Shown: positions 32,619 to 42,040 of the stretch, one piece after another
Layout: each line of letters opens with the position of its first letter
Numbering within the stretch: the stretch's first letter is position 1
Assembly (NCBI GenBank): GCA_019635275.1
Contig: JAHBZV010000025.1
Location: forward strand, 1 to 43,770
Length of the DNA stretch: 43,770 bases
Reading direction: 5' to 3'
DNA from: Burkholderiaceae bacterium
GTDB taxonomy: Bacteria; Pseudomonadota; Gammaproteobacteria; Burkholderiales; Burkholderiaceae_E
Position numbers and translations under genes: made by a program
The notes under the pieces: generated by a model
The model's database searches: none
The model's input: the letters and a program-made list of their open reading frames with translations, nothing else
Told to the model about the DNA's origin: nothing

Positions 32619-32665
32619 CGGACGGAGCATCGAATCGGACAACGAGAAACACAGGGAGAAGCGAC

Positions 32666-33097
32666 ATGGGCATGATGGCGGAGTTCAAGGAATTCGCAAT
32701 GAAGGGCAACGTGATGGATCTCGCCGTCGGCGTGATCATCGGCGGGGCCTTCGGAAAGATCGTCGACTCGCTGGTGGGCGACGTCATCATGCCGGTGATC
32801 TCGGCCATCCTGGGCGGCCGCTTCGACTTCAGCAACCTGTTCATCGCGCTCGGCAAGGTACCCGACGGCACCGCGATGACGCTCGACGCGGTCAAGAAGG
32901 CGGGCGTGCCCGTCTTCGCCTACGGCAACTTCATCACGATCCTGATCAACTTCATCATCCTCGCCTTCGTGATCTTCATGATGGTCAAGATGATGAACCG
33001 CTGGAAGGAGCAGCCGGCCCCCGCTGCCCCGGCCGCCCCGCCCGCGCAGGAAGTGCTGCTGGGAGAGATCCGCGACCTGCTGAAGACCCGCGCCTGA
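32666..33097 (+). CDS. mscL: Large-conductance mechanosensitive channel
   Basis: A 143-residue MscL, a homopentameric channel that releases solutes on hypo-osmotic shock. The N-terminal amphipathic helix ([31 protein letters not shown]) runs into TM1, which has the small-residue gate. TM2 is about 85-107 ([23 protein letters not shown]). The cytoplasmic C-terminal helix contains [10 protein letters not shown] after a Pro/Ala linker. GGGAG precedes ATG 32666. It is transcribed alone on the plus strand between two minus-strand units. Confidence 0.97.
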   Translation: MGMMAEFKEFAMKGNVMDLAVGVIIGGAFGKIVDSLVGDVIMPVISAILGGRFDFSNLFIALGKVPDGTAMTLDAVKKAGVPVFAYGNFITILINFIILAFVIFMMVKMMNRWKEQPAPAAPAAPPAQEVLLGEIRDLLKTRA

Positions 33098-33101
33098 GCA
33101 C

Positions 33102-33125
33102 CGGCCCGGCCGCGAGGCCGGGCCG
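33102..33125. terminator. Perfect 10-bp GC hairpin between mscL and the convergent NIF3-family gene
   Basis: CGGCCCGGCC (33102-33111), loop GCGA, GGCCGGGCCG (33116-33125). It lies four bases after mscL and just before the end of the opposing gene, suited to a bidirectional terminator. No T-tract is present on either side, so efficiency is uncertain. Confidence 0.6.
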
Positions 33126-33128
33126 CGC

Positions 33129-33875
33129 TCACACCGGGTTGTCGTCGTCGACGAACCGGTGCGCGATGCGCATCCGGGCGGCGACGTGCTCGCCGAGCGC
33201 CTGTACGCCGTAGCGCTCGGTCGCGTGGTGGCCGGCGGCGAAATAGACGACACCGGCCTCGCGGGCCAGGTGCGTCGTCCGCTCGGCGATCTCGCCGCTC
33301 ACGAACGCGTCAGCGCCCGCCGCGATCGCCTGATCGAGCATGTCCTGCGCCGCGCCGGTGCACCAGGCCAGGCGCCGGATGGGACGGTCCAGCGCCCCCA
33401 CCGCCAGCGGCTCGCGGCCGAGGCGCTCTCCGAGTTGCCGCGCGACCCGCGCGGCGCTCACCGGCCGCGCGAGGTCGTGCCACGCGATCAGGTCCTGCTC
33501 CCCCGCGTGGCCGTCGACGCGCCAGCCCATCCGCGCGGCGAGCTGCGCGTTGTTGCCCAGTTGCGGATGCACGTCCAGCGGCAGGTGATACGCGAACAGG
33601 TGCAGCCCGTGGCCGAGCACTTCGGCCAGCCGCGCACGTCGCGTGCCCGTCACCCGCGGATCTTCACCGCGCCAGAACCAGCCGTGGTGGACCAGCAGCG
33701 CGTCGGCGCCGTCGTCGACCGCTGCGCGAACCAGCGCGAGGCTCGCGGTGACGCCACTCACCAGCCGGCGGATCGGGCGCTCGCCTTCCACCTGCAGGCC
33801 GTTTGGGCAATAATCGGCGAACCTGCTCGCCCCGAGTACCTCCTCGAAGCACGCCGACAGTTCGGCGGCGGTCAC
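33129..33875 (-). CDS. NIF3-family dinuclear metal-centre protein
   Basis: A 248-residue NIF3/YbgI-type protein that forms a hexameric toroid with a di-metal site; its role is unsettled in the family (GTP cyclohydrolase-like fold, DNA or metal binding proposed). Metal ligands are visible in LLVHHGWFWRG, AYHLPLDVHP and AAGHHATERYG. RFADYCPNGLQVEG is the N-terminal signature. GTG 33875 gives the normal family length and start (VTAAELSACFEEVL). An ATG at 33929 would add 18 residues and overlap the divergent protease start. Neither start has a strong Shine-Dalgarno. Confidence 0.9.
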   Translation of the reverse strand: MTAAELSACFEEVLGASRFADYCPNGLQVEGERPIRRLVSGVTASLALVRAAVDDGADALLVHHGWFWRGEDPRVTGTRRARLAEVLGHGLHLFAYHLPLDVHPQLGNNAQLAARMGWRVDGHAGEQDLIAWHDLARPVSAARVARQLGERLGREPLAVGALDRPIRRLAWCTGAAQDMLDQAIAAGADAFVSGEIAERTTHLAREAGVVYFAAGHHATERYGVQALGEHVAARMRIAHRFVDDDNPV

Positions 33876-33927
33876 CGCCGCGGCAGCCGAACCCCGTTCC
33901 GTGCGTCCCTCTCCGCGTCGCCGAGTC

Positions 33928-35136
33928 ATGCTCAAGAAGCTCTGGTTGGTCTTTGCGCAGGCGGTCACGATCCTGCTGGCGCTGCTGTTCACGTTCGCGA
34001 CGCTGCGTCCCGAATGGCTGCCGCAGCGGTGGGTGCGCGAGCGGCCGCCGCTGTCGGCGCCCGCGCCCGGCGCCACCGTGGAGCCAGCCGCCGGCGATTC
34101 TGCGCCGGCTACCGGCACTGCTGCCGGCCGCGTCACGCCGATTCTGTCATACAGCGAAGGGGCGCGTCGGGCGACCGCGGCGGTGGTCAACATCTACACG
34201 ATGAAGACCGCGAGGGTGCCGCAGGATCACCCGCTGCTGGGCGACCCGCTGTTCCGCCGATACTTCGGCGACCAGTTCGGCGATCGCCAGCAGGCCAACA
34301 GCCTCGGTTCGGGAGTCATCGTCTCCGCCGACGGATACGTGCTCACCAACCACCACGTGGTCGAAGGCGCCGACGAGATCGAAGTGCTGCTGGCCGACGG
34401 CTCGCGGGGGCGCGCCCGGGTCGTCGGCACCGATCCGGAGACCGATCTGGCCGTGCTGCGCATCGACCTGTCCGACCTTCCGGCCATCGCGTTCGGCAAT
34501 GCCGACGCCGCCCGCGTCGGCGACGTCGTGCTGGCGGTGGGCAATCCGTTCGGCGTCGGGCAGACCGTGACGATGGGCATCATCAGTGCGCTCGGGCGCA
34601 CGCAGCTGGGCATCAACACCTTCGAGAACTTCATCCAGACCGACGCCGCGATCAACCCGGGCAACTCGGGCGGCGCGCTGGTCGACACCGAAGGCCGGCT
34701 GCTCGGCATCAACACGGCGATCTACTCGCGCACCGGCGGTTCGCTCGGCATCGGTTTCGCGATTCCGGCCAGCACCGCGCGCCAGGTGATGGAGCAGATC
34801 GTCGCCACCGGTTCGGTCACCCGCGGCTACATCGGCGTCGAGCCGCAGGACCTCACTCCCGAGCTGGCCGAGGCGTTCAAGCTGCCGCGCAAGGACGGCG
34901 CGATCATCGCCGGCGTGATGCGCAACGGGCCGGCCGATCGCGCCGGCGTCAAGGTCGGCGACATCCTGGTCGAGGTCGAAGGGCAGCCGGTGACGAACAC
35001 CGCGACGATGCTCAACGTGATCGCGCAGCTCAAGCCGGGATCGACCGCGCGCTTCCGCTTCGTGCGCGACAGCAGCACGATCGAGATCCCGATCCGCATC
35101 GGCAAGCGTCCGAAGCCGGGGGCCCCGCGCGAGTGA
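33928..35136 (+). CDS. Membrane-anchored HtrA-family serine protease (DegS/AlgW-like)
   Basis: A 402-residue trypsin-fold protease. A single N-terminal membrane anchor is at about 5-25 (LWLVFAQAVTILLALLFTFA), followed by a Pro/Ala-rich linker. The catalytic triad is His143 (LTNHHVV), Asp173 (ETDLAVLRI) and Ser247 (NPGNSGGAL). One PDZ domain follows at about 295-390 (GYIGVEPQDLTPELAEAF). One PDZ plus an uncleaved anchor fits DegS/AlgW, the periplasmic site-1 proteases that sense misfolded outer-membrane proteins and activate sigma-E, rather than two-PDZ DegP. ATG 33928 is preferred over the upstream GTG 33901 because it begins at the anchor. It converges on tatC with 21 bases between them. Confidence 0.93.
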   Translation: MLKKLWLVFAQAVTILLALLFTFATLRPEWLPQRWVRERPPLSAPAPGATVEPAAGDSAPATGTAAGRVTPILSYSEGARRATAAVVNIYTMKTARVPQDHPLLGDPLFRRYFGDQFGDRQQANSLGSGVIVSADGYVLTNHHVVEGADEIEVLLADGSRGRARVVGTDPETDLAVLRIDLSDLPAIAFGNADAARVGDVVLAVGNPFGVGQTVTMGIISALGRTQLGINTFENFIQTDAAINPGNSGGALVDTEGRLLGINTAIYSRTGGSLGIGFAIPASTARQVMEQIVATGSVTRGYIGVEPQDLTPELAEAFKLPRKDGAIIAGVMRNGPADRAGVKVGDILVEVEGQPVTNTATMLNVIAQLKPGSTARFRFVRDSSTIEIPIRIGKRPKPGAPRE

Positions 35137-35157
35137 GCGCGAGGACGGTCGGGCGAG

Positions 35158-35985
35158 CTAGCGCTGGCCGCCGCCCGGCAACCTGGGGTCGGCCGGCGCC
35201 GGCGCGACGGTCGCGCCGCCGGGTTCGCCCGAGTCCGCTTCCGCCGCTTCTTCTTCGTCGGGCGCGCGGCTGCGCGCCTTGATGAAGCCCGCCAGCACGA
35301 TGCCCAGTTCGTAGAGCAGGATCAGCGGGATCGCGAGCATGAACTGGCTGAGCACGTCGGGCGGGGTCAGCACCGCCGCGACGATGAAGGCGCCGACCAC
35401 CACGTAGCGGCGCGCCGCGCGCAGCTGCTCGGTCGTGACCATGCCCAGCTTGACCAGCAGCATCTCGGCCACCGGCACCTCGAAGGTCAGGCCGAAGCCG
35501 AAGAAGATCGCCAGCGTGAAGTCCCAGTACTTCTGCAGGTCCTGCATCACGTCGGCGCCGGTGCGCGAGGCGAACGCGAAGAAGAACTTGTAGGCGGCCG
35601 GCAGCACGAACAAGTAGGCGAAGCCGATGCCGACGACCAGGAAGAAGATGCTCGAGACGATCAGCGGCAGTGCGAACTTCTTCTCGTGCTCGTACAGGCC
35701 CGGCGCGACGAAGGCCCACGCCTGGTACATGATCCACGGCAGCGAAAGCAGCACTGCGGCCAGGAACGACACCTTGGTCAGCGTGAAGAACGCACCGGCC
35801 TGGTCGGTGAAGATCGGCCTGGTGCCCGGCGGCAGCGACTGATACAGCGGCTGCGACAGGAACTTCATGATCTCGCCGGAGAAGTAGAAGCACACGCCGA
35901 ACAGCACGAGCACCACCACCAGCGACCGGATCATCCGGTCGCGCAGTTCGACGAGGTGGGAGACGAAGCTTTCTTCCTGGCTCAT
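35158..35985 (-). CDS. tatC: Sec-independent protein translocase TatC
   Basis: A 275-residue polytopic membrane protein, the core receptor for twin-arginine signal peptides. Six membrane segments are predicted. Conserved features are ESFVSHLVELRDR with Glu13, FFTLTKVSFLAAVLLSLPWIMYQAW, and LYEHEKKFA with its Glu in the cytoplasmic loop, all part of the signal-peptide site. TPPDVLSQFMLAIPLILLYELGI is also diagnostic. The acidic, Pro/Gly-rich C-terminal tail (about 40 residues) is longer than in E. coli. It is the last gene of the his-hinT-tatABC series and needed for exporting substrates such as the Rieske protein. Confidence 0.97.
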   Translation of the reverse strand: MSQEESFVSHLVELRDRMIRSLVVVLVLFGVCFYFSGEIMKFLSQPLYQSLPPGTRPIFTDQAGAFFTLTKVSFLAAVLLSLPWIMYQAWAFVAPGLYEHEKKFALPLIVSSIFFLVVGIGFAYLFVLPAAYKFFFAFASRTGADVMQDLQKYWDFTLAIFFGFGLTFEVPVAEMLLVKLGMVTTEQLRAARRYVVVGAFIVAAVLTPPDVLSQFMLAIPLILLYELGIVLAGFIKARSRAPDEEEAAEADSGEPGGATVAPAPADPRLPGGGQR

Positions 35986-36058
35986 GGAGATCGGATCGGG
36001 CTGCGGGCGCCCGGGCGCCCGCTGGGCCGGTGCCGCGCGGCGCGCGGACCGGGCCGTG

Positions 36059-36490
36059 TCAGTGGTGACGGCGCTTCGGACGCTTGTGCCCGAGCTCCTT
36101 CTCGCGCTCGATGCGCCGGTCGTGGATCCGCTCGCGCAGGCGCCGCTGCGCGTAGACCTTGTCCCAGTCGGTGGCCGGCTCGCTGGCGCCGGCCTTCGTG
36201 CCGTCGAGGTCGGCAGCGATCGAGTCGAACTGCGACTGGGTCTCGGAGATCGTCGATTTCAGCGTGGCTTCGAGGTTCTGCGCCGCGCCGGTGACCTCGC
36301 TCTGGAGCTTGCGCAATTCGTCGAGCTCCATCTGGCGGTTGATGTCCGATTTCACGTCGGCGACGTAGCGCTGCAGCTTGCCGAGCCACTGCCCGGCCTG
36401 CTTCGCGACCTTCGGCAGGCGCTCGGGGCCGAGCACGATCAGGCCGACGATCGCCACGATGACCATCTCGGAGAAGCCGAAATCGAACAT
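36059..36490 (-). CDS. tatB: Sec-independent protein translocase TatB
   Basis: A 143-residue TatB. The N-terminal membrane helix (MFDFGFSEMVIVAIVGLIVLG) has the conserved Glu8, then the GPERLP hinge and a long amphipathic helix (PKVAKQAGQWLGKLQRYVADVK). The C-terminal half is charged and ends in the His/Arg-rich GHKRPKRRHH. With TatC it forms the receptor complex. The GPERLP motif and the Glu separate it from TatA. Confidence 0.95.
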   Translation of the reverse strand: MFDFGFSEMVIVAIVGLIVLGPERLPKVAKQAGQWLGKLQRYVADVKSDINRQMELDELRKLQSEVTGAAQNLEATLKSTISETQSQFDSIAADLDGTKAGASEPATDWDKVYAQRRLRERIHDRRIEREKELGHKRPKRRHH

Positions 36491-36542
36491 CTTCGCGTCT
36501 CAGGCAGTCGGCCGACCGGCCATCGCGGCCCCCGGAAACGAC

Positions 36543-36568
36543 GCGAGCGGCCGCAGGCGACCGCTCGC
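36543..36568 (-). promoter_or_regulatory. Intercistronic hairpin between tatA and tatB
   Basis: GCGAGCGG (36543-36550) and CCGCTCGC (36561-36568) pair perfectly around ten bases, in the 106-base tatA-tatB gap. No T-tract follows, so it is more likely an RNA-stabilising or partial-termination element than a full terminator. Confidence 0.45.
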
Positions 36569-36596
36569 AGGCGAATCGGGGCGCTCGATGCGTCGA

Positions 36597-36809
36597 TCAG
36601 CTCTTTTCGCGGGCCTCGACATCGATGGTCTTCGACGATGCCTGCTGCGATTCGGAGGCCGCCTTCTCGGTGCCTTCCTTGACGCCTTCCTTGAACCCGC
36701 GCACTGCGCCGCCGAGGTCGGACCCGATGTTGCGCAGCTTCTTGGTCCCGAAGATCAGCATGATGATCACCAGCACGATCAGCCAGTGCCAGATGCTAAG
36801 ACTTCCCAT
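36597..36809 (-). CDS. tatA: Sec-independent protein translocase TatA
   Basis: A 70-residue TatA that multimerises to form the translocation element. The N-terminal helix is [20 protein letters not shown], followed by the [10 protein letters not shown] hinge and an amphipathic helix ([17 protein letters not shown]), then a polar tail. The FGTKKL hinge distinguishes it from TatB. It lies 12 bases after hinT. Confidence 0.97.
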   Translation of the reverse strand: MGSLSIWHWLIVLVIIMLIFGTKKLRNIGSDLGGAVRGFKEGVKEGTEKAASESQQASSKTIDVEAREKS

Positions 36810-36821
36810 GTCGTACTCCCG

Positions 36822-37223
36822 TCAGGTGCGGTTCATGCCGGAACCGAGTGGATCCGGCCCGCCAAGCACATGTACGTGAAGATGATACACCTCCTGCCTG
36901 CCCACCCTCCCGTTGTTGACTACCACCCGGAATCCGTCGACGGCGCCCTGCTCGCGCGCGAGCTGGCCGGCCACGCCGAGCAGCTTGCCGAGCAGCGCCT
37001 GGTACTTCATGTCGGCGTCGTAAAGGTTCTCGAGGTGCAGCCGGGGAACGATCAGGAAGTGCACCGGGGCCGATGGGTGGATGTCGTGGAAAGCGACGAT
37101 TTCGTCGTCCTCGTAGACCTTTCGCGACGGAATCTCCCCGCGCGCGATCCGGCAAAAGAGGCAGTCGGCCTTCTGGCCCGACGGCGCCTGGCCGCCGGCG
37201 GTCGCTCCGGTCTTCGTGCTCAC
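36822..37223 (-). CDS. hinT: HIT-family nucleotide-binding protein (HinT)
   Basis: A 133-residue histidine-triad hydrolase acting on purine nucleoside phosphoramidates and aminoacyl-adenylates. [20 protein letters not shown] opens the fold, HFLIVPRLH lies mid-chain, and the catalytic HxHxHxx motif is HLHVHVLGG at about 114-122. The start is GTG 37223 overlapping the hisE stop (GTGA). The first ~17 residues ([16 protein letters not shown]) form a flexible extension. The position between hisE and tatA is common in Burkholderiales. Confidence 0.94.
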   Translation of the reverse strand: MSTKTGATAGGQAPSGQKADCLFCRIARGEIPSRKVYEDDEIVAFHDIHPSAPVHFLIVPRLHLENLYDADMKYQALLGKLLGVAGQLAREQGAVDGFRVVVNNGRVGRQEVYHLHVHVLGGPDPLGSGMNRT

Positions 37224-37615
37224 TCAGGCATCCCCCTGGAACCGGACTTCCTCGCGGCCTTCTCGTCCAGTCCGGACAGGCCCTCCCGGCGGGCCAGTTC
37301 GTCGAGCACCTGGCGCGGCGACAACCCGAAGTGGGCCAGCATCACCAGGCAGTGGAACCACAGGTCGGCGGTCTCGGCGACGATCCGCTCGGGCGCGCCG
37401 TCCTTCGCGGCCATCACGGTTTCGGTCGCTTCCTCGCCGATCTTCTTCAGGATCGCGTCGGGCCCCCTGGACAGCAGCCGCGCGACGTAGGAACGCTCGG
37501 GGTCGCCCCCCTTGCGCGATTCGAGCACGGCCGCCAGCCGATCGAGGATCACGCCGGCATCGCCGGGCGCCGCGACCGGCGCGCCCCCTGCCTTCGCATC
37601 GCTTCGACGCGTCAT
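37220..37615 (-). CDS. hisE: Phosphoribosyl-ATP diphosphatase
   Basis: A 131-residue HisE that hydrolyses phosphoribosyl-ATP to phosphoribosyl-AMP, the second step of histidine synthesis. The all-alpha MazG-like fold shows [25 protein letters not shown] and [20 protein letters not shown], with the metal-binding EExxE/ExxD pattern. An N-terminal extension of about 20 residues is polar and Ala-rich. The ATG overlaps the hisI stop (ATGA). Confidence 0.96.
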   Translation of the reverse strand: MTRRSDAKAGGAPVAAPGDAGVILDRLAAVLESRKGGDPERSYVARLLSRGPDAILKKIGEEATETVMAAKDGAPERIVAETADLWFHCLVMLAHFGLSPRQVLDELARREGLSGLDEKAARKSGSRGMPE

Positions 37616-38028
37616 CGGTAGATCGACTCCGGGTCCTTCAGCACCGGGTCGACCACGACCCAGCGCTTGTCCTCGAGACGCCTGAAGAAGCACGAGTGGC
37701 GCCCGGTGTGGCAGGCGATGCCTCCGACCTGCTCGACCTTCAGCAGGACCACGTCGCCGTCGCAGTCGAGGCGCACCTCTCGAACGGCCTGGGCGTGCCC
37801 GGACTCCTCGCCCTTGCGCCACAGGCGGCCGCGCGAACGCGACCAGTAGACCGCGCGGCCCGTGGCGACGGTTTCGGCGAGCGCCTCGCGGTTCATCCAG
37901 GCCACCATGAGGATCCGGTCGCTCGACGCCTCCTGGGCGATCGCGGGCACGAGACCGTCGGCGTCGAACCGGACTTCGTCCAGCCAGGCGCCGTCGTCGC
38001 GCGGGATGCCGGTGCTCGCGGGGTGCAT
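37612..38028 (-). CDS. hisI: Phosphoribosyl-AMP cyclohydrolase
   Basis: A 138-residue HisI that opens the adenine ring of phosphoribosyl-AMP (step 3). Zinc and magnesium ligands are in [31 protein letters not shown], which contains the DxDxD-like and CHTGxxSCF motifs. [17 protein letters not shown] is the other family signature. HisI and HisE are separate genes here, not fused. Confidence 0.96.
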   Translation of the reverse strand: MHPASTGIPRDDGAWLDEVRFDADGLVPAIAQEASSDRILMVAWMNREALAETVATGRAVYWSRSRGRLWRKGEESGHAQAVREVRLDCDGDVVLLKVEQVGGIACHTGRHSCFFRRLEDKRWVVVDPVLKDPESIYR

Positions 38029-38044
38029 GGCTGCCGTGCCCGCG

Positions 38045-38806
<762 letters not shown>

Positions 38807-38819
38807 CGGCGCGGTGCAC

Positions 38820-39560
38820 TCAGCCGTTGAGCTCGTCGGCGCGCGCCTGGGCGGCCCGGAAGTCGAGCTTGCCCTCGTAGAGCGCGCGTCCGAGGATCGC
38901 CCCGGTGACGCCGTCCTCCTCGATGGCGCACAGCTTCTCGACGTCCTCGAGGCTGGCGAAGCCGCCCGACGCGATGACCGGGATGCGCAGCTCGCGCGCG
39001 AGCCGCACGGTGGCCTCGACGTTCACGCCGGTGAGCATGCCGTCGCGACCGATGTCGGTATAGATGACGGCCTCGACGCCGTAGCCCTCGAACTTCTTCG
39101 CGAGGTCGAGCACGTCGTGGCGGGTGAGCTTGCTCCAGCCGTCGGTGGCGACCTTGCCGTCGCGGGCGTCGAGCCCGACGATGATCTGGCCGGGGAACGC
39201 GCTGCAGGCGTCGTGCAGGAAGCCGGGATTCTTGACCGCGGCGGTGCCGATGATGACGTAGCTGATGCCGTCGTCGAGGTAGCGCTCGATGGTGTCGAGG
39301 TCGCGGATGCCGCCGCCGAGCTGCACCGGCACGTTGCCGCCGACCGCGTCGACGATCGAGCGGATCGCCGCCTCGTTGCGCGGGCGCCCGGCCACGGCCC
39401 CGTTCAGGTCGACCAGGTGGATGCGGCGGGCCCCCTGCTCGACCCAGTGCCGCGCGACGGCGCCCGGGTCGTCGGAGAAGACGGTTTCGGCGTTCATGTC
39501 GCCCTGTTTGAGGCGGACGCAGCGGCCGTCCTTCAGGTCGATGGCGGGGATGAGGAGCAT
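38820..39560 (-). CDS. hisA: ProFAR isomerase
   Basis: A 246-residue half-barrel-duplicated TIM barrel that isomerises ProFAR to PRFAR (step 4). The catalytic Asp8 is in [20 protein letters not shown] and the second Asp in [12 protein letters not shown]. Phosphate loops are [12 protein letters not shown] and [11 protein letters not shown]. It follows hisH after 89 bases and precedes hisF. Confidence 0.98.
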   Translation of the reverse strand: MLLIPAIDLKDGRCVRLKQGDMNAETVFSDDPGAVARHWVEQGARRIHLVDLNGAVAGRPRNEAAIRSIVDAVGGNVPVQLGGGIRDLDTIERYLDDGISYVIIGTAAVKNPGFLHDACSAFPGQIIVGLDARDGKVATDGWSKLTRHDVLDLAKKFEGYGVEAVIYTDIGRDGMLTGVNVEATVRLARELRIPVIASGGFASLEDVEKLCAIEEDGVTGAILGRALYEGKLDFRAAQARADELNG

Positions 39561-39649
39561 CGCAATGGTGACGGTCGGTTCGGAAGCTTGTCGGGTCGCG
39601 GCGCGGCCGCACCCGTCCGGGAAGGCTGCCTGCCGGCGGGCGCGGCGGG

Positions 39650-40285
39650 CTAGGGTTGCCAGTGGATGAAGTTCTCGTAGAGCCTCAGGCCGTTGGCTGC
39701 GCTCTTCTCCGGGTGGAACTGGGTCGCGAAAATGTTATCCCGCGCCACCGCCGAGGTAAAGCGAAGCCCGTACTCGGTTTCCCCGACCGACAGTTCGCCG
39801 GCCGCGGGCACCGCGTAGAAGCTGTGCACGAAATAGAAGTACGCGCCGTCGGGCACGCCCGACCAGATCGGGTGCGCGCGCGCCTGGACGACGCGGTTCC
39901 AGCCCATGTGGGGCACCTTGAGCGCCGCGCCGTCGGGCGCACGCATCGCGTCGCGCCGGAACCGTGTCACCTGTCCGCCGAGCACGCCGAGCCCTTCGGT
40001 GTCGCCCTCTTCGCTTCGCTCGAACAGCATCTGCTCGCCCACGCAGACGCCGAACAGCGGCTTGGTGCGCGCGGCCCGCAGCACCGCCTCGCGCAGGCCG
40101 GCCGCGTCGAGATAGCGCATGCAGTCGGGCATCGCGCCCTGGCCGGGAAATACGACGCGGTCGGCCTCGTCGACCTGGGCAGCGGTACCCGACACGACCA
40201 CGCGCGCCTTCGGCGCGACGTGCTCGAGCGCCTTCGCCACCGAGCGCAGATTGCCCATCCCGTAGTCGACGACCGCGATCAGCAC
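39650..40285 (-). CDS. hisH: Imidazole glycerol phosphate synthase, glutaminase subunit
   Basis: A 211-residue class I glutamine amidotransferase. The nucleophilic Cys is in [14 protein letters not shown] and the His/Glu pair in [21 protein letters not shown] opens the protein. The oxyanion-strand [10 protein letters not shown] is present. The start is GTG 40285, which directly abuts a run of AAGGGGG repeats acting as Shine-Dalgarno. It supplies ammonia to HisF. Confidence 0.97.
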   Translation of the reverse strand: MLIAVVDYGMGNLRSVAKALEHVAPKARVVVSGTAAQVDEADRVVFPGQGAMPDCMRYLDAAGLREAVLRAARTKPLFGVCVGEQMLFERSEEGDTEGLGVLGGQVTRFRRDAMRAPDGAALKVPHMGWNRVVQARAHPIWSGVPDGAYFYFVHSFYAVPAAGELSVGETEYGLRFTSAVARDNIFATQFHPEKSAANGLRLYENFIHWQP

Positions 40286-40312
40286 CCCCTTCCCCCTTCC
40301 CCCTTCTCCCTT
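40285..40312. repeat. Four 7-bp units forming the hisH ribosome-binding region
   Basis: Plus-strand CCCCCTT occurs three times in tandem (40285-40305), followed by the variant CTCCCTT (40306-40312). On the coding strand this gives AAGGGAG then three AAGGGGG units, whose last G is the first base of the hisH GTG. Each unit resembles a Shine-Dalgarno sequence, so repeat slippage could shift initiation strength. Confidence 0.75.
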
Positions 40313-40319
40313 CGCTCGC

Positions 40320-40907
40320 TCAAAGCGATTCCTTGGTGGAGGGAATGCGCCCGCCGGCGCGGGGGTCGAACTCGACGGCCATGCGCAACGCACGGGCGAA
40401 CGCCTTGAACACGGTCTCGCACTGGTGGTGGGCGTTCTCGCCGCGCAGGTTGTCGACGTGCAGCGTGACCTGCGCGTGGTTGACGAAGCCCTGGAAGAAC
40501 TCGCTCGCGAGGTCGACGTCGAAATGGCCGATCATCGCGCGCGTGAACGGCACGTTCCAGTGCAGCCCGGGCCTTCCCGAGAAATCGATGACGACCCGCG
40601 TGAGCGCCTCGTCGAGCGGCACGTAGGCGTGCCCGTAGCGGCGGATGCCCTTCTTGTCGCCGATCGCGCGCGCGACGGCCTGGCCGAGCGTGATGCCGAT
40701 GTCCTCGACGGTGTGGTGCGCGTCGATGTGCAGGTCTCCCTGCGCCTCGACCTCGAGGTCGACGAGGCCGTGGCGAGCGACCTGGTCGAGCATGTGGTCG
40801 AGGAACGGCACGCCGGTGGCCAGCTTCTGCTGGCCGCTGCCGTCGAGCGCGACGCGGACCCGGATTCGGGTCTCGGCGGTGTTGCGGGTGACTTCGGCGG
40901 TACGCAT
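40320..40907 (-). CDS. hisB: Imidazoleglycerol-phosphate dehydratase
   Basis: A 195-residue HisB that dehydrates imidazole glycerol phosphate (step 7) at a di-manganese site. His/Glu metal motifs occur in [29 protein letters not shown] and [16 protein letters not shown] 40907 gives the usual length and N-terminus ([19 protein letters not shown]). A GTG at 40958 overlapping the hisC stop would add 17 unconserved residues. It is monofunctional, with no phosphatase domain. Confidence 0.97.
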   Translation of the reverse strand: MRTAEVTRNTAETRIRVRVALDGSGQQKLATGVPFLDHMLDQVARHGLVDLEVEAQGDLHIDAHHTVEDIGITLGQAVARAIGDKKGIRRYGHAYVPLDEALTRVVIDFSGRPGLHWNVPFTRAMIGHFDVDLASEFFQGFVNHAQVTLHVDNLRGENAHHQCETVFKAFARALRMAVEFDPRAGGRIPSTKESL

Positions 40908-40954
40908 GGGGATCCGGCGGTTCTCTGGCGGCGCGACCGGCGCGCTGCCGGGGT

Positions 40955-42040
40955 TCACAAGGACTGGCGCAGCGCCTCGACCAGCAGCCGGTTCTCGTCG
41001 GGGGTCCCGACCGTCAGGCGAAGGCAGTTGCGCAGCGATTCGTGCATTCTACCGACGTCCTTGACCAGGACACCGCGGGCGCGCAGCCGCTCGAAGGTCG
41101 CCGGGCCGTCGGGCACGCGCACCAGCAGGAAATTGGCGCGCGACGGGAACACCGCCGCGCCGGGCAGGCCGCCGAGCAACGCCCCCAGCGAGCGGGCGAG
41201 CGCGTCCCGGTCGGTGCGCAGACGCGCCGCCTGCGCCTCGAACACGTCCAGGTGGTCGAGCGCGAAGCGGGCCGCGGCCTCGGTCAGCACGTTGACGTTG
41301 TAGGGCGGCCTCAGCTTGTCCAGTTCGGCGAGCCATGGGCCGGACGCGCTCAGGTAGCCCAGCCGCAGGCCGGCGAGGCCGAGCTTGGAGACGGTGCGCA
41401 GGACCATCAGGTTCGGGTAGTGCGGCAGGCGCGGCATCCAGGTGTCGACCGCGAAGGGCTGGTAGGCCTCGTCGATCACCACGAGCCCGGGCGCCGCGTC
41501 GAGCACCCGCCCGACCGCCGCCTCGTCGAAGCAGTTACCGGTCGGGTTGTTCGGCCACGACAGCCAGACGATTGCCGGGCGATGCGCTTCGATCGCGGCG
41601 AGCATGCCGGGCAGGTCGAGCGAGAAGTCGGCAGCCAGCGGCACGCCGACGAAACGGCTGCCCGCGAGCCGCGCCGACATCTCGTACATGACGAACGACG
41701 GCCACGGGGACAGGTGGACGGCGCCGGGCCGCGCGGTGGCCACCGCGAGCAGCGTGATCAGCTCGTCGGAGCCGTTGCCGAGGAGAACGTCGTAGCCGGC
41801 AGGCACGCCGAACCGCTCGCGGATCGCCTGCCTGAGCTCGCGATAGTCCGGCGCCGGGTAGCGGTTGATCGCGACGTCGGCGAGCCGGCGCGCCAGCTCC
41901 GCGCGCAGCGGCTCGTCGAGCCGGTACGGATTCTCCATCGCGTCGAGCTTGACCAGCCCCGCGGCGTCGGGGACATGGTAGCCCTTCATCGCGAGGATGT
42001 CGGCCCGCAGCAGCTCGGCCGGTGCCAGGCGGGCGCTCAC
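40955..42040 (-). CDS. hisC: Histidinol-phosphate aminotransferase
   Basis: A 361-residue class I/II PLP enzyme that transaminates imidazole-acetol phosphate with glutamate. The PLP Lys is in [16 protein letters not shown], the Asn site in [11 protein letters not shown] and the Asp/Tyr site in [25 protein letters not shown] is typical of HisC. GTG 42040 overlaps the hisD stop (GTGA). Confidence 0.96.
   Translation of the reverse strand: MSARLAPAELLRADILAMKGYHVPDAAGLVKLDAMENPYRLDEPLRAELARRLADVAINRYPAPDYRELRQAIRERFGVPAGYDVLLGNGSDELITLLAVATARPGAVHLSPWPSFVMYEMSARLAGSRFVGVPLAADFSLDLPGMLAAIEAHRPAIVWLSWPNNPTGNCFDEAAVGRVLDAAPGLVVIDEAYQPFAVDTWMPRLPHYPNLMVLRTVSKLGLAGLRLGYLSASGPWLAELDKLRPPYNVNVLTEAAARFALDHLDVFEAQAARLRTDRDALARSLGALLGGLPGAAVFPSRANFLLVRVPDGPATFERLRARGVLVKDVGRMHESLRNCLRLTVGTPDENRLLVEALRQSL

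Noticed and set aside
32377-32665. Possible small gene or RNA in the petA-mscL gap
   Set aside because: Only a petA promoter candidate, a small hairpin and three 9-bp repeats are visible; the open frames here are low complexity with no good start site.
33159-35282. Long plus-strand frame (707 codons) across the NIF3 and protease genes
   Set aside because: The translation is Arg/His/Gln-rich low complexity and covers two well-supported genes in other frames. This is usual for very GC-rich DNA.
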